DNA of 64,000 nucleotides from Sarocladium kiliense (lineage: Eukaryota; Ascomycota; Sordariomycetes; Hypocreales; Sarocladiaceae), in contig JAUZTG010000029.1 of NCBI GenBank assembly GCA_030734395.1, positions 2,046,001-2,110,000 on the forward strand, in the 5' to 3' direction. Shown here one piece after another: positions 22,833-34,369 of this stretch (positions are counted from its first letter, which is position 1; each line of letters begins with the position of its first letter). The notes beneath the pieces are model-generated. The model was not told the origin of the DNA. It searched no databases and was given only the letters and a program-made list of their open reading frames with translations. The position numbers were made by a program, and so were the translations under genes.

Positions 22833-25800
22833 ATGTCTCTTTCCAATGGTCAGACCTCATGGTCGCACCCGGCCCTCCATCATACAAATAGCAGCAGGTC
22901 TTTGAATCATTTGGATGATGGCCCGGCGCGCACGATGACCCCAGATGATAATACCTTGGCGCTAGCCCCCGAGGCATCCCTTGATGCAGAGGAGGAAAGT
23001 CGCCGCGCAGTTTTCGCCGACCTTTATCGAAAAACAGAAGACAGAATCGCGCTACTGTTTGCTGACGACGGCTCTTACAATTATGATGCCATCAATGCGC
23101 TGCGACGACCCCCCGTTGCGCACGATGCTATATTACCCCCCACCACCGATCACGATCCTATCCAAGAACCCCCCTTAAAGAAGGCGAAACGAGTTATCGA
23201 CGAAGATGACTACGGAGATGACGATGAAGACGAGGACGATGAGTCCGCGCCAGCGGCGCCGCCCGCGATGAAGTCACAGAGCACCTCCGTTGCCGGCGCA
23301 TTGCCCTCGCCCTCCAAATCCGGAAGTTCTCCAGTCCAGTCTCTCAACTCACCGAGCAAGTCAACGAGTAGAAGCAAGGTCCAGGATGATTCACAACTCG
23401 ACAGGAAGACTGGCGACGATGCCATCAAGACTCTTGACGACGCTCGCATCGCGACAGAGGAAGCGGCGCGGCGCAGCTTCCACACTATATACTACACGCT
23501 GGAAAACGACCGCGCTGCGATGTTAGAACAGCAGCAGCTTGAGGACTCAGAGAAACAGCTGCAGGCCGAGATGGATCATACCAGCAACGGCAACGCTGCT
23601 GGCGCTCAGGCTGCGAATCAAGGCTCTCTGAGCAGTGCCAACCTTGGCGCCTCAAGCCTCACACTCAAGCATTTGATCGCAAGGATAGACACGAAACGTG
23701 ACCAAGTCCGTGCATCTGATGCAGAGTTGCGACTGCTCATGAACGAAGTTAGGAAAAATCGAAGCAAGTGGGCGAGCGAGGAAAATGTCAACCAGGAGGA
23801 ACTGTATGAGGCATTGGAGAAGGTTTTGACCGAACTCAAGGCGCATACCGAATACTCTACACCATTTCTCTCCAGGGTCAACAAAAGGGAAGCTCCCGAT
23901 TATTACAACTGTGAGTCCGAATCACTGAGTCGAAGTCAGCAGGTACTAACCACCGCCTAGTCATCAAGAATCCCATGGATCTTGGCACAATGACGAAGAA
24001 ATTAAAGAGTCTCTCTTACAAATCGAAGGCGGAATTCGTCACCGATCTGAACCTGATCTGGGATAATTGCTTGAAGTACAACCAGGACATGAACCACCCC
24101 CTGCGAAGGATGGCAAACGGCATGCGGAAAGAGGCCGAGAAGCTCATACCTTTGATCCCCGACCTCACCATCCGCTCGAGAGCAGAGGTGGAAGCCGAGG
24201 AGAGGAGGAAACAAAATGGAGGTGAGGACGACGGAGGGGACGATTCCGACGATGAGCCGATAATGTCGTCTCGCGGACGAAAAGCCGCCACCAAAGGAGC
24301 AAATAAGTCTAGGAAGGCTCCTAACGAGAAAGAAGACACCCCAGTGGTCGACCAGAAGCCGATTCTGCAGGTCAACGGCCTGCTGAAGACTGGCAGGGAA
24401 GGCTCTGAAGCCGTCGATGGCAGCAACGGCTTCGCAACGCCTCCAATCGGCGGCTCGAACACTCCCAGTGGTATGAATGGTCCATCAGGTATCGCTAGCA
24501 ATGCTGATGCTATGGATATCGATGGACCTACTCTTAACTCCCTGGCCCTGAACCAGGCGTTTGGAGAGGCAGCGGAGCAGCCGTTCGAGGATGAAGAGTA
24601 CAAGATCTGGAAACAGACCACGAAGAAGGACCGTGCTCTGGTCGCCAAGGAACGATACCTACTGTTCAAAGATGACAAGCTCAACGTTGACGCCCCTGCT
24701 TCGCTCAGGACAAAAGCTGCCATGCGGCGATTTCTCAAGCACCAGCGGGAAGCCGAAGCACACGGCATAAGGATGCAATCTCAGATAGGCGGGGCTGGTG
24801 CTCTAGGCCCAGACACAATGCAGAAGCCCTCAGAAACCCTCGCCGAGGGCATCGAGGAAGAGGAGGAGAAGGTGATCCCAGATTACTACGAGGCACTCAG
24901 CAATATCCCAGACATTCAGCCGAATTTGAGATGGGTCGAGGATGGGGACGGTCAAGTCATCAATCAGCATGCAGACTTCCTGCAGCTGGTCCCTCCCACA
25001 TCCTTCCAATCTCCGTCCAGCAAGTTGGTTAAGAAGATCGATGACAACATACGTCAAATCCAAGAAACCAGGAAACTTGCAAGCAAGATCTCTGTGATCA
25101 AGCAGATGCAAGTCCAGACGCAGGTACGTTCGGGGTGGCGCTAGGAACAACGCACACATACTAACGAAAACCTGACTAGGTGTATACGAATCAGTTTCCA
25201 AAGACCAATTCTGAGTCTTTCAAGGAGATGAGTGTTGAACCGCACTTTATCGCCGACAATGGACCGGTGATGGCGCCAGATACATGTCAAAATGCGCTGA
25301 AGCGCTCCATCGGCAAAATCCTATATCACACAGGCTTCGAGGAGCTTCAGCCATCAGCAGTTGATACACTTACATGCCTTGCATCGGACTACTTCCAAAA
25401 GCTGATCAAGACATTCAATGTCTACCGAGAAGCCGAGAAGAGAACCGTACAAGTGGGCGGAGAGGTTCAAATGCAGCCTCGATTCACCCCTGAGGAAGTC
25501 ATCCTCCACACCTTGGAGGAAAGTGGAACCGACCTCACCTCTCTGGAGACCTACGCCGAGGACGATATTGATAGGCTCTCATCGAAACTCGGGGGTCTTC
25601 ATGAGAGGACGAAGGCCCATCTCACTGACCTGCTGCGGCCCGCACTACAGCCTGATGCCGGCCAGGATGGTGTTGGTGCGTTCAAGGATGGAAGTGAGAC
25701 GTTTGTTAGCGGAGACTTCGCCGATGACCTCGGAGAAGATTTCTTTGGGTTCAAGGCACTCGGCCTGGATGTCGAGTTTGGACTGCCGAACATGTCTGTA

Positions 25801-26370
25801 CCGTTGCACTTGCTTCAATCCAGAGTGCGGAACCAGTATCAGATGCAGACGCAGACGGCCGACGGCGAGGCTGTGGAGATGTTTGATACGTTGCCGCCTC
25901 TAGAAGCCGTCAACAGGGAGAACATCCAGGATCAGATCGGACTGGTGAAGAACTTCTTCCTTGCCAAGCTCCACGCGAATGGTGACCAACCACTCGTCGA
26001 GGACGAGGACCTCCCAGTTAAACAACGGAAGCCCCGTCCCCGTTTGGGTGCCACTGGTAAGATTTTCACTGCACAAAAGAGACCACCCAAGGAGCAAATT
26101 GCCCTGGCGAAGAAGAAGAAGAAGATGGAGGCAGCAGCTGCTGCAGAGAACAAGCTCAACGGGGCTGGCGGACAGCCTGGGTCGACGAACTCGACGCCAG
26201 CGAAGAAGAAATCACTCAGCATGCCGAATGGTGCGCCGCCGAATCCAGCTGTGCTGGCGTTGGCGCCAAGCATGGAGAGAAGTGACAGCATGCAAAGTCA
26301 GGCTGGAACCAGCCAAACCGATAAAGATGACGGAGTCGGTATGATGAGTCCTGAGAGTATTGCTCAATAG
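22833..26370 (+). CDS. SPT7: SAGA complex subunit Spt7 (bromodomain and histone fold)
   Basis: Three exons, join(22833..23910, 23961..25123, 25180..26370), 1143 residues. Intron 1 has a textbook tactaac branch site. Early in the protein is SLDAEEESRRAVFADLYRK, a conserved helix of fungal Spt7, then an acidic patch (DDYGDDDEDEDDE). The bromodomain lies at about 325-435 and is interrupted by intron 1: PDYYNFIKNPMDLGTM, then the acetyl-lysine-binding Asn in CLKYNQDMNHPLR. A histone-fold domain at about 772-845 (CQNALKRSIGKILYHTGFEE, then DYFQKLIKTFNVYREAEKR) pairs with a Taf10-type partner in SAGA. C-terminal low-complexity Lys and Ala runs follow. Spt7 is the scaffold of the SAGA histone acetyltransferase coactivator in the nucleus. 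Bromodomain plus C-terminal histone fold together identify it. Confidence 0.92.
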
Positions 26371-27488
26371 GCGAATTCGACGGATTTCTCCCTTTGGCGG
26401 CGTCCCCTTGGACTGTCAGGAGTTGTTCACGGAGCGTGGTTTGGCCTGCTTTAAGCCGTATATACTCAGGTTGACGTTGGTTTGCATATTCATTCCTACA
26501 TCTGTACTATGACCCAGCATTGGTTACTACGGGTCAGAGCCGTGGATCACTGCTCGGGCGTCCCGACTTTTGTTATTCCTCTATACCTATAACGTTTCCT
26601 TTCCCCTGTTTTGACACCCTTGTTCTGCATGTGTGGCTTCGTGGCTGATCATACCCTTTCACCCTTCCAATGGGTCCTTGCAAGGTTGATGATCTGGCTG
26701 GTTGTCTTGCGGGCTGCGAAGCGGTCCTTCATTTCTGGCTTTGTTCCTTATTTTTCTGGTTCTATTACGATGAGCAGCATGGACGGAAGAGGAGAAGATG
26801 ACGAAGATGAGGGGAGTGGAAACGCGGAGATGGATGGAACCTATGAGTTACAGACATAAGATGCTTTCATTCACCATCTCCGATGTAGCCACGAGCATTG
26901 GCGTGGTAGAAGAACAAGAGAAACAGATATATGACTGCACATCCTGTTGACGCGATGTTTGTGTGATAAGATTTGTGTCAAAACTTTCTCACACGGCGCT
27001 GTGCCACATATGACGCCGTCGGTCATAATGACCAGTACGACTGAGCAAGTAACAGTGCACGAGATTCGTAGAGGAAAGTTTTGCTTTTGTGGTATTTTCA
27101 GTATCTTCCCTAATTGTAGTTCAAAATTGAACTCTCGCCAATAGCGCCGCCAAAATGCTTTGTTGAAACATCTCTCTTGATCCTCTGGCCACCACGTTAA
27201 AGTGGTATCGGATCCCGTGTAAAGGATCCTTTTTTTGGCATTTCCATTTCCCGCTGAGTTCGTAATCGCCAACCATTCTTTGGCCCGTTATGCTCATTAT
27301 CCCTGACAAAGTAAAATAAATAGTAAAGTAAGACATGGGGATATCCAGGAGGTTGATTCCCGGATTCCTTTTTTGGAACCTTTGGGTCCCAAGTTCTTGC
27401 GTTGAGCCACTACTTGCCTGGGCAGTTGTTGAATTAACTCCCATACTAGTAGCTTCTTCCTGCAGTTGATATGAACCAGCTGATCTAT
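26371..27488. other. Intergenic, shared 3' flanks
   Basis: 1.1 kb between the convergent SPT7 and serine hydroxymethyltransferase genes. The second half, about 26940-27440, is visibly more AT-rich and holds fragments of open frame on the minus strand with no recognisable domain. It could be spacer or a decayed sequence; I cannot name it. Confidence 0.45.
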
Positions 27489-29123
27489 TTAGATGCCGGC
27501 ATCAAGACGCCAGCCCTCAACGGGGAGGGGGAAGCCGCTGGTCCAGGCGGAGATCTCCTTGCGGAGCTCGTTGATCTTCTCGATCTCACCACCAGAAACC
27601 TTGGCCTTGAAGTCCTTAAGCTTGTTGTCAGGCTTGGGCAGGCTGCCCTGGACCTCCTTGCAGATCTTGATAGCCTGGTCGATGTAGACAGCGACGCGCT
27701 CGAAGTCGGCATCGCCGAAGCCACGGCTGGTCATGGCGGGAGTACCAATGCGGATACCGCAGGGGGTGAGGGCACTCTTGTCGCCGGGGATGGCGTTCTT
27801 GTTGCAGGCAATGTTGATCTGCTCAAGGACAGCCTCAACACGGGCGCCGTCGAGGCTGTGCTGGCGGAGGTCGAGGAGGACCATGTGGCTGTCGGTGCCG
27901 TCGGCGACGAGCTTGTGGCCGAGCTCCTTGAACTTGTTCTCAAGGGTCTTGGCGTTGGAGACAACCTGCTGCTGGTAGGCCTTGAAGTCAGGGGTCTGAG
28001 CCTGCTTCAGGGCGACGGCCAGAGCAGTGATGGTGTGGTTGTGAGGACCACCCTGGTGACCAGGGAAGACGGAGAAGTTGATGGGGCCCTCAAGGTCGTA
28101 GAGGGTCTCCTTGCCGGTCTTGGCGTCGACTGAGCGAACGCCCTTGCGGAAGAAGATCATGGCACCACGGGGACCACGGAGAGACTTGTGGGTGGTGGTG
28201 GTAACAATGTCGGCGTACTTGAAGGGAGTGGGGATGACTTCGGCAGCGATGAGACCGGAGATGTGAGCCATGTCGACGACGAGGTAGGCGCCGACGAGGT
28301 CAGCGATCTTGCGCATGCGCTCGTAGTCGATCAGGCGGCAGTAAGCAGAGGTACCAGCAACGAGGACCTTGGGGCGGAAGAGGATGGCGTTCTTCTCGAG
28401 GGTGTCGTAGTCGATGATGCCAGTGTCGAGGTTGACACGGTAGGGCATGGTCTCGAAGTAAGTAGAGATGGCAGAGATCCTGCAGTTTGTTAGTGCTCTG
28501 TCTCATCCATTGCGTTAGCAATTTTGAGTACTCACTTGCGAGTAGGGATCTGGTAGCCGTGGCTAAGGTGACCACCGTGAGGAAGGTCGAGACCCATGAG
28601 ACGGCCGTGGACGGGCATGATAGCCTGGTAGACCTGGAGGTTGGCAGGGCTGCCGGAGAGGGCCTGGACGTTGACACCCCACTGCTCGGGGTCGAGGTGG
28701 AAAGTCTCGAGGGCACGACGCTGGCAGAGAAGCTCGACCTGGTCGATGTGCTGGTTACCACCGTAGTAGCGGGCACCGGGGTAACCCTCGGAGTACTTGT
28801 TGGACATGGGAGAACCCAGAGCATCGAAGACGGCACGGGAGGTGATGTTCTCGGAGGCGATGAGGACGATAGACTCGCGCTGACGCTGGATCTCTGCCTT
28901 CTGTTGAGGGGGTCAGCACTGCTTGTGTGAGAGGTAGGCTTAGTGGTAGAGGAACGTACCATGATCTCAGCAACCTCAGGGTCAGACTCGAGAAGGGACT
29001 TCTCAAGCATCTGGAGAACCAAGTTAGCAATTGTCTACGGTGAGGTAAGGAACGTGCAGCTCATAAGTGACATACCTCCTTGTGAGTCGCCGAGAGGGCG
29101 TAGGTTGAGCCGTTGGCAGCCAT
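27489..29123 (-). CDS. SHM2: Serine hydroxymethyltransferase, cytosolic
   Basis: Four exons on the complement, join(27489..28479, 28536..28900, 28960..29010, 29076..29123), 484 residues, all junctions in phase. The enzyme is PLP-dependent and interconverts serine plus tetrahydrofolate with glycine plus 5,10-methylene-tetrahydrofolate, feeding one-carbon metabolism. Conserved blocks are IASENITSRAV, the YSEGYPGARYYGGN substrate loop, LSGSPANLQVYQA, DMAHISGLIAAE and the PLP-lysine site TTTHKSLRGPRG (Lys about 253). There is no presequence (MAANGSTYALSATHKE), so the cytosolic form is meant; a mitochondrial paralogue would lie elsewhere. Codon use is strongly biased to C and G endings, as in highly expressed fungal genes, which is why long antisense frames appear over it. 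A pyrimidine-rich leader sits just upstream. Confidence 0.96.
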
Positions 29124-29159
29124 TGTGATGTGAGGGGTAAGGAATTGGGGGATTGGGGG

Positions 29160-29300
29160 TATCAAGAGGATAGAAAGAAGGATAACTTGGGGAAGAAAGA
29201 AATGGAGAAGAGAGGAGTGAGGCAGAAAAAGGCGAGGAGGATGGATGCGTGGTTATAGGCACAGGAAAAAAAGTCAAAGAAGAGGCGGCGGGCGAGATCG
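29160..29300 (-). promoter_or_regulatory. CT-rich leader of SHM2
   Basis: Directly upstream of the SHM2 start codon, the transcribed strand sense is dominated by C and T (plus strand reads agaaagaagg, gaagaaagaaatgg, aggcagaaaaagg). Pyrimidine tracts near the start site are a known feature of strongly expressed filamentous-fungal promoters; I infer the same role here. No clear TATA box is seen. Confidence 0.45.
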
Positions 29301-30375
29301 GACTCGTAGAAATTTTGGTGGGGGGAGGGGGAGATGCGGGGTCCCTCATTGGCGTTTGGCTGGTGGGCTAAGGGTTCAGTAGGGGACGGGACGGTCAAAA
29401 GTCTGACTCAGGGACTTGCTACAGCGGCATCAGGCCAGCTGAAGAGGCGTTGAACGGGTGACTGCTAGCGAGCCGAGTGGTTTTACTAGGGGGCGAAGGG
29501 TGGCCAGATGTGATCGTCATGGGAGGAGGCTGGATGGGGACCGTGATGGGCAGCTAACGGATGCATCCGGATTAGAGGTTGCAGAGACCGTGAAGCGGTG
29601 TATTTCGCAAACGTTCGACCGTGAAGCCGTTGGGCTATGGTCGGAGATACACTCAAGATGACTCTTCCGTCCTGAGGCGGCAGGCAGAACAGCCACCCCG
29701 GATTCCAGACCGCCATCTTGCACTCGGGGCGCTGTTCCGTCCTCCGAATTTGCAACATCACGACTGAGGTGCTGCCGATGTCCGTGCGACAGCCGCGCGC
29801 TTGATGCACGTGACCGGCTCGAGATCAGACCTCTTGACCGATCTGAAGATCAACCGGCATGCATTCCCGGCTGGATCAGGCAAATGGTATAATTTAGAGC
29901 GATGGAGTCCTTTCATTGCAATCTGGAAAGTAAAGTTGCGATGCAATCTGGGACTTCATGCATGACGGAACAGAGCTTGCCTCGTACAGGACAAGTGGTT
30001 GCACATGGACACAGACGAGGCCGAATACTTGCCTCCCTCAAGGCAAGCTCAGCAATGATGTGAATCCCGTAATTATCTGAATCTCGCTAAGCTGTATTCC
30101 GTTCTGATGCGTGTAGCGTGTACGTACCAATGTCCTCGCTAATCCGTTGTTACAGGGTCCAAGGTCAAACCGTTATGCGCTGCGCATTTTATGCAAGGCA
30201 CTAATCCCTACCCTGGCCACTAACTGCCAACCACCCAATGACGCTGTGTGCATAACTCATCCCCAGTGCCAGGATTCAGCGTTACTGATGTCGCGTTCGA
30301 TTGCGTTTGCCAATCTCTTGCCACAGATACGACTGGGACATCTTCAAGGCCACAACAAGTCCTCTCTACTCCTGA
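29301..30375. other. Intergenic, divergent promoters
   Basis: About 1.1 kb between the divergent SHM2 and flavocytochrome genes. I found no gene. A short stretch near 29500-29800 is GC-rich; the remainder is ordinary spacer. Confidence 0.5.
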
Positions 30376-32169
30376 ATGCCAGCTGTCGCCATGGGGTTGG
30401 CATACGAGTTTCTCGACCTCACCAAGGCTGAGAAGGGCATCCGCCGCCAGTCTCTTGACCACTATGCCTCAATCGCGCATTGGTCGGCTTTCGCGCCCAT
30501 TCCTATCTATCTGATCTTCCAACTCATCCAGAAGATTGTTCGCAAAAGGTTACGGCGCAGTGCAACCGGTAATGGCGGTGACTATCAACAGGTTCCGGGG
30601 TCTCCGTTGGCCAAGGCCAAGCAGATGACGGCTTCAGGAGAGCTGGGCACAAAATGGAGGCAGTTCAAATGGTGGATGGGTGGTGATGTCTACTTTCTTG
30701 GTGAGCATCGTGGACAGAGGGACTTGTGGATTCTAGGCACATTGTATATGATGTGGTTGCTGGCGTTGTGCGTGGTTGGTACAGGCAAAGGTAAGCAGGC
30801 TCATGGCTTGAGTACATATGCGCGGCAACTAATGACTTCAGACTATCTTCACCTAACCAAGCGCTTTGGGATCATCGCAGTGTCGCAGATGCCTGTTCAG
30901 TATATCATGTCGCTCAAGTCCACCAATCTCTTCGCCTACGTCTTTCGCTCCTCGCATGAGGAAGTCAACCGCTACCACCGCGTCTTGGGCCGCCTGATCT
31001 ATGGGCTCCTCTTCCTTCATCTGGCCTTCTACAACTACTTCTTCATCGCCAAGGACATCGTGGCCCAGAAGTACTCGGATCCCGTTGTTCTGGCAGGTTT
31101 TGTTGCATCGCTCGGCTTTCATCTTCTTATGGCTACTGCTTTGCCTATCGTGAGAGCGTACTCGTACCGCATCTTCTTCATTACCCATCTCTTCATCGCC
31201 ATGGGGGTACCTTTCGTGCTGTTCTTGCATGCACCTTCAGCCCGCTTCTACCTTATCGAAGCTTTCCTAATCTTCATTCTCGACCTTGCAGTGCGAAAGC
31301 AAACCACTGTCCGGACGCAATCGAAACTCGAGAGCATCACTGGTACAAACCTATTCATCATCAAGGCACCAATTCCGGCCGCGAAGCTGGAGAAATTCAA
31401 GGCTCGACCCGGATCGCACATTTACCTCAACATTCCACGAGGCTCAAGCCCTTCTTCCCTCTTCGACTTGATCTACAACCCCTTCACCGTGGCTGCTGTG
31501 GACGACGATACCAATGAAATCACTCTTGTCGCGCGTAAAAGGAACGGCCCATTAACGACACACCTGGGAAACCTGTCAAGCCCAGAACAAGCACAGCCAA
31601 CAGAAGCTTCTATCAAGCTGGATATCGAAGCCCCTCGAGGTGTAGCTGGAAAGAACTTCTCCGACCTGGTATCGCCTCAAATTCAACGTATTCTCCTTGT
31701 GGCGGGCGGCGTGGGTTCGAGCTTCATCGTGCCTATCTATAAAGCGATTATCCAGGATAATCCTTCAGCCAACGTCCAGTTTGTATGGGCCATCCGGACC
31801 GCAGGAGAGGCTACATGGCCAGTCTCGGTCAGCAAACCTGGCGAGAAGAGTATTATGGATGACGATCGTGTCCAGCTGTTCCCCACGAGCGACATGTCTG
31901 CTGGTGGTGACCCCGAGGGTGATGGAGAGGGGGTAGAGCTGAGAGACCTACCCCAGCGACGGTCTCGTCTTGCTTCTTCGAGTGGAGCGCGACGCAGACC
32001 CGATCTTCAGAAGATTGTGGACGACACTTTCAGGCATGGGCAAGGAGAGAAGATTGCAATCCTTGTTTGCGGTCCATCTGAGATGGCCAGAGAGCTCAGA
32101 GAGCGTGTGACACCGTGGGTGATGAAGGGTCGGGATGTCTGGTGGCATGACGAGAGCTTTGGATGGTGA
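30376..32169 (+). CDS. Ferric reductase / NADPH oxidase-like flavocytochrome
   Basis: The frame is open over 597 codons, but positions 30791-30841 have gtaagc, a ctaatgac branch and ttcag and are a 51-bp intron that leaves the frame open. Spliced length is 580. It belongs to the FRE/NOX superfamily, perhaps near yeast Aim14. The ferric-reductase core has several membrane helices and two bis-histidine pairs spaced 13 residues apart (YHRVLGR with LHLAFYN; FFITHLFI with LFLHAPS) that hold two hemes. It is followed by an FAD-binding domain (RPGSHIYLNIP, YNPFTVA) and an NADPH-binding domain (LLVAGGVGSSF, LVCGPSEMA) ending in WWHDESFGW. It should move electrons from NADPH through the membrane to ferric iron or oxygen; which one is not decided by sequence. 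A second in-frame ATG lies five codons downstream. Confidence 0.85.
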   Translation: MPAVAMGLAYEFLDLTKAEKGIRRQSLDHYASIAHWSAFAPIPIYLIFQLIQKIVRKRLRRSATGNGGDYQQVPGSPLAKAKQMTASGELGTKWRQFKWWMGGDVYFLGEHRGQRDLWILGTLYMMWLLALCVVGTGKGKQAHGLSTYARQLMTSDYLHLTKRFGIIAVSQMPVQYIMSLKSTNLFAYVFRSSHEEVNRYHRVLGRLIYGLLFLHLAFYNYFFIAKDIVAQKYSDPVVLAGFVASLGFHLLMATALPIVRAYSYRIFFITHLFIAMGVPFVLFLHAPSARFYLIEAFLIFILDLAVRKQTTVRTQSKLESITGTNLFIIKAPIPAAKLEKFKARPGSHIYLNIPRGSSPSSLFDLIYNPFTVAAVDDDTNEITLVARKRNGPLTTHLGNLSSPEQAQPTEASIKLDIEAPRGVAGKNFSDLVSPQIQRILLVAGGVGSSFIVPIYKAIIQDNPSANVQFVWAIRTAGEATWPVSVSKPGEKSIMDDDRVQLFPTSDMSAGGDPEGDGEGVELRDLPQRRSRLASSSGARRRPDLQKIVDDTFRHGQGEKIAILVCGPSEMARELRERVTPWVMKGRDVWWHDESFGW

Positions 32170-32263
32170 ACTGGGGTTCACAGCATCTTGAGTATCCAAC
32201 AGCCCTGCTTGACCAACTATAGAATGATGCGACTCCGCTATCAATGACTCCGCTGCACGGTTA

Positions 32264-33907
32264 TTATTCTCTCTCGTTCTCTCCAATGAACCAATGCCAC
32301 TCTGCGAGGTCCCCTGGAACGGGATAAATGGATGCTGCAAGCCCCCTGGCAGCCGCGGCATCTACTCCCTTTAGCCCAAGACCCAGCACCGTCTCATCCA
32401 TAGCGAACGCAAAACAAAGATTTGGAAGCCATGTGCATTCGACACAACGCCAGTAGGTTGGGCCACGATTGGCCCAGTTCTTCGCAAAGCGCCATCCCAT
32501 GCTTTTCAGTTCGGTCACGAGGACACTGCGTCTTGCAGAGGGTTGACGCGCTTTGAAGAGGATTAGATCGACGTCTTTCCCACTCTGCCAGAACATTTGA
32601 ACTACCTTGGTCCGAAGGTGGCTCTCCCGGAACTCATTCAACGCCATGTTGCGCCGTTTAGCGTACTGAATTCTGTGCTCCTCCTGGAAGTATTTATCGA
32701 AGATGCGCGGCGTGCACTTCTTGCGAAGCCATTCAATATATTCCGTGCTCAGTCGACCAGGGACACGGGAATTGAAGAGGAGCTCATCCAGATGAAAGCT
32801 CTTAGCATCGACTTCTTCCTCCTCCTTGATGCCGAATAGAATAATGTCCAGGTATGTAGCCACTAATGGATTAAGCAGTACACTTTTCTGGAGGTATTGA
32901 AGTAAATCGCGAGGCGCCACGCATTGTCTCTCATGTCGTACCAGGTCTTGGCTCCGTTCACCAGCATCAACTGAGGAGCCTATCATCTGGGAAGATAGGC
33001 AATGAAACGGTAGCTTGAACGCACGACTTCGCCCTCCGGAGTATCCTTCCAGCCTCGTGTATCTGGTCTCATTTGTACTCTCTTCAGGGATACAGAGTAG
33101 ACCGTATTCCTTCTCCAAGCTCAACTTAATAAGCATCGCGGCTTCTTGCTCAGTGTCATGCACCATACGCCTAAGATCTTCTTGTTCAGCAGCCTTCTCT
33201 TCTTCAGTGTTGAGCCTGTCATCCACGATAGCTGCAAGAAGGGAATCGTCTAGATATTGTGCCATCCTTTGTTGCTCAGACCGGATTTTAGCCATTGCTT
33301 CGGGATGTCTCATCTGATTCCACGAGTACCCTAGGCGAATCGCTTCAGATACCATTGTTAATAAATTCGGCATAGCTGTATCTTGGTTCTGCCTTCGAGC
33401 AGCTAGTTCCTCATTCCAAGGAACTCCATTCAGCTTTTTCAGATTTTGGACGCGCTCCTCCTCCTCTGGTGTGAGGAAGGATTCTTCTGCACGAGACGGG
33501 CCTGCCTGGGACGGGGGTACAGGCCTCGCATGCTTCTTTCGTGTCTTGAGCGAAATGTCGGAGTGGCCTTTCTCTCTCTGATCATCCGAATGATCAGAGT
33601 CACTACCATCGTGATCGCCATTGCCGTTAGCTTTCTTACGTCGTCCATCTCTCTCACATTTGCGTCTATATGCAAGAGATGGTGGTTGTATTGTCGGCGG
33701 AGGCTGCGACCGAGCCGGCGCGTGTGCTGAAGCTCGTGGGACATCGACGGGGACTTGTTTGTGACCGTCTTGGAGAAGCTTGATAAACCCAGCTTCTTGG
33801 AGGCTCTCGATTGCCGTGCTAGCTTTGTTCTTGCGCTTCATTTCACCGGCATTGACCGTCTTCGAGGATAGAAGAGATGATTTCCGAGTGTCCCCGCATT
33901 CTGGCAT
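32264..33907 (-). CDS. Unrecognised hypothetical protein
   Basis: Single exon, 547 residues, no family recognised. The first 170 residues are charged and disordered, with a Lys/Arg-rich stretch (RRKCERDGRRKK) and an Asp/Ser/His stretch (DHDGSDSDHSDDQ), suggestive of a nuclear protein. From about 175 it turns helical (LTPEEEERVQNLKKLNGVPW; YDDSLL-type helices; EEEKAAEQEDLRRMV). The C-terminal third looks globular, with aromatic-rich blocks (MGWRFAKNWANRGPTYWRC, LAEWHWFIGE) and some cysteines in a short WRCVEC pattern. No signal peptide or membrane helix. Its 3' end is 94 bp from the convergent flavocytochrome gene, and its 5' end faces the DUF6594 gene 462 bp away. Function unknown. Confidence 0.6.
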   Translation of the reverse strand: MPECGDTRKSSLLSSKTVNAGEMKRKNKASTAIESLQEAGFIKLLQDGHKQVPVDVPRASAHAPARSQPPPTIQPPSLAYRRKCERDGRRKKANGNGDHDGSDSDHSDDQREKGHSDISLKTRKKHARPVPPSQAGPSRAEESFLTPEEEERVQNLKKLNGVPWNEELAARRQNQDTAMPNLLTMVSEAIRLGYSWNQMRHPEAMAKIRSEQQRMAQYLDDSLLAAIVDDRLNTEEEKAAEQEDLRRMVHDTEQEAAMLIKLSLEKEYGLLCIPEESTNETRYTRLEGYSGGRSRAFKLPFHCLSSQMIGSSVDAGERSQDLVRHERQCVAPRDLLQYLQKSVLLNPLVATYLDIILFGIKEEEEVDAKSFHLDELLFNSRVPGRLSTEYIEWLRKKCTPRIFDKYFQEEHRIQYAKRRNMALNEFRESHLRTKVVQMFWQSGKDVDLILFKARQPSARRSVLVTELKSMGWRFAKNWANRGPTYWRCVECTWLPNLCFAFAMDETVLGLGLKGVDAAAARGLAASIYPVPGDLAEWHWFIGENERE

Positions 33908-34369
33908 ACTGATGTTTGGCCGAAGGGAGTTTGCGTGAAGGTTCTGGATTTTCTACGTAAGGAAACGATGAGGGTTCGCGTGGGATGAAGTAAGCTGTGG
34001 ACGAAAGGGCAAAGATGCAAAGACGCCGGAACGTGAAACCTGACGAATACTAGTCCATCGCCAATGCTAGAGCTGAGGCAGACTTCAAGGCATACTCATG
34101 GTGCCCCACGATGCAAAGATGCCTGATTGTGCACCTTGTCTGCGCTGTTCATAGGTCAGAGCCTGGCTGCAGTGCTGAGCCACGGCATGCAGGTTGCCTT
34201 TGATGCATAGTGATTGGGGCCATCCAATTCATGTGCATGCGACCCTCGGGCGGACGACAAGTAGCAGTCATTGCGGAGAATTGACGACCGCTTCACTTCA
34301 TTTGGGTTCCATGCATCTTCCCTCACTTGTCACGCACGAACCAAGTACACCCCAAGTGCTTAAGGGATC
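33908..34369. other. Intergenic, divergent promoters
   Basis: A 462-bp gap between two divergent hypothetical genes. No gene and no clear core-promoter motif. Confidence 0.4.

Noticed and set aside
27471..28493. Long plus-strand frames of 220 and 101 codons over SHM2
   Set aside because: They are antisense to the strongly codon-biased SHM2 exon and consist of Leu/Val/Asp/Gly strings typical of such shadows.
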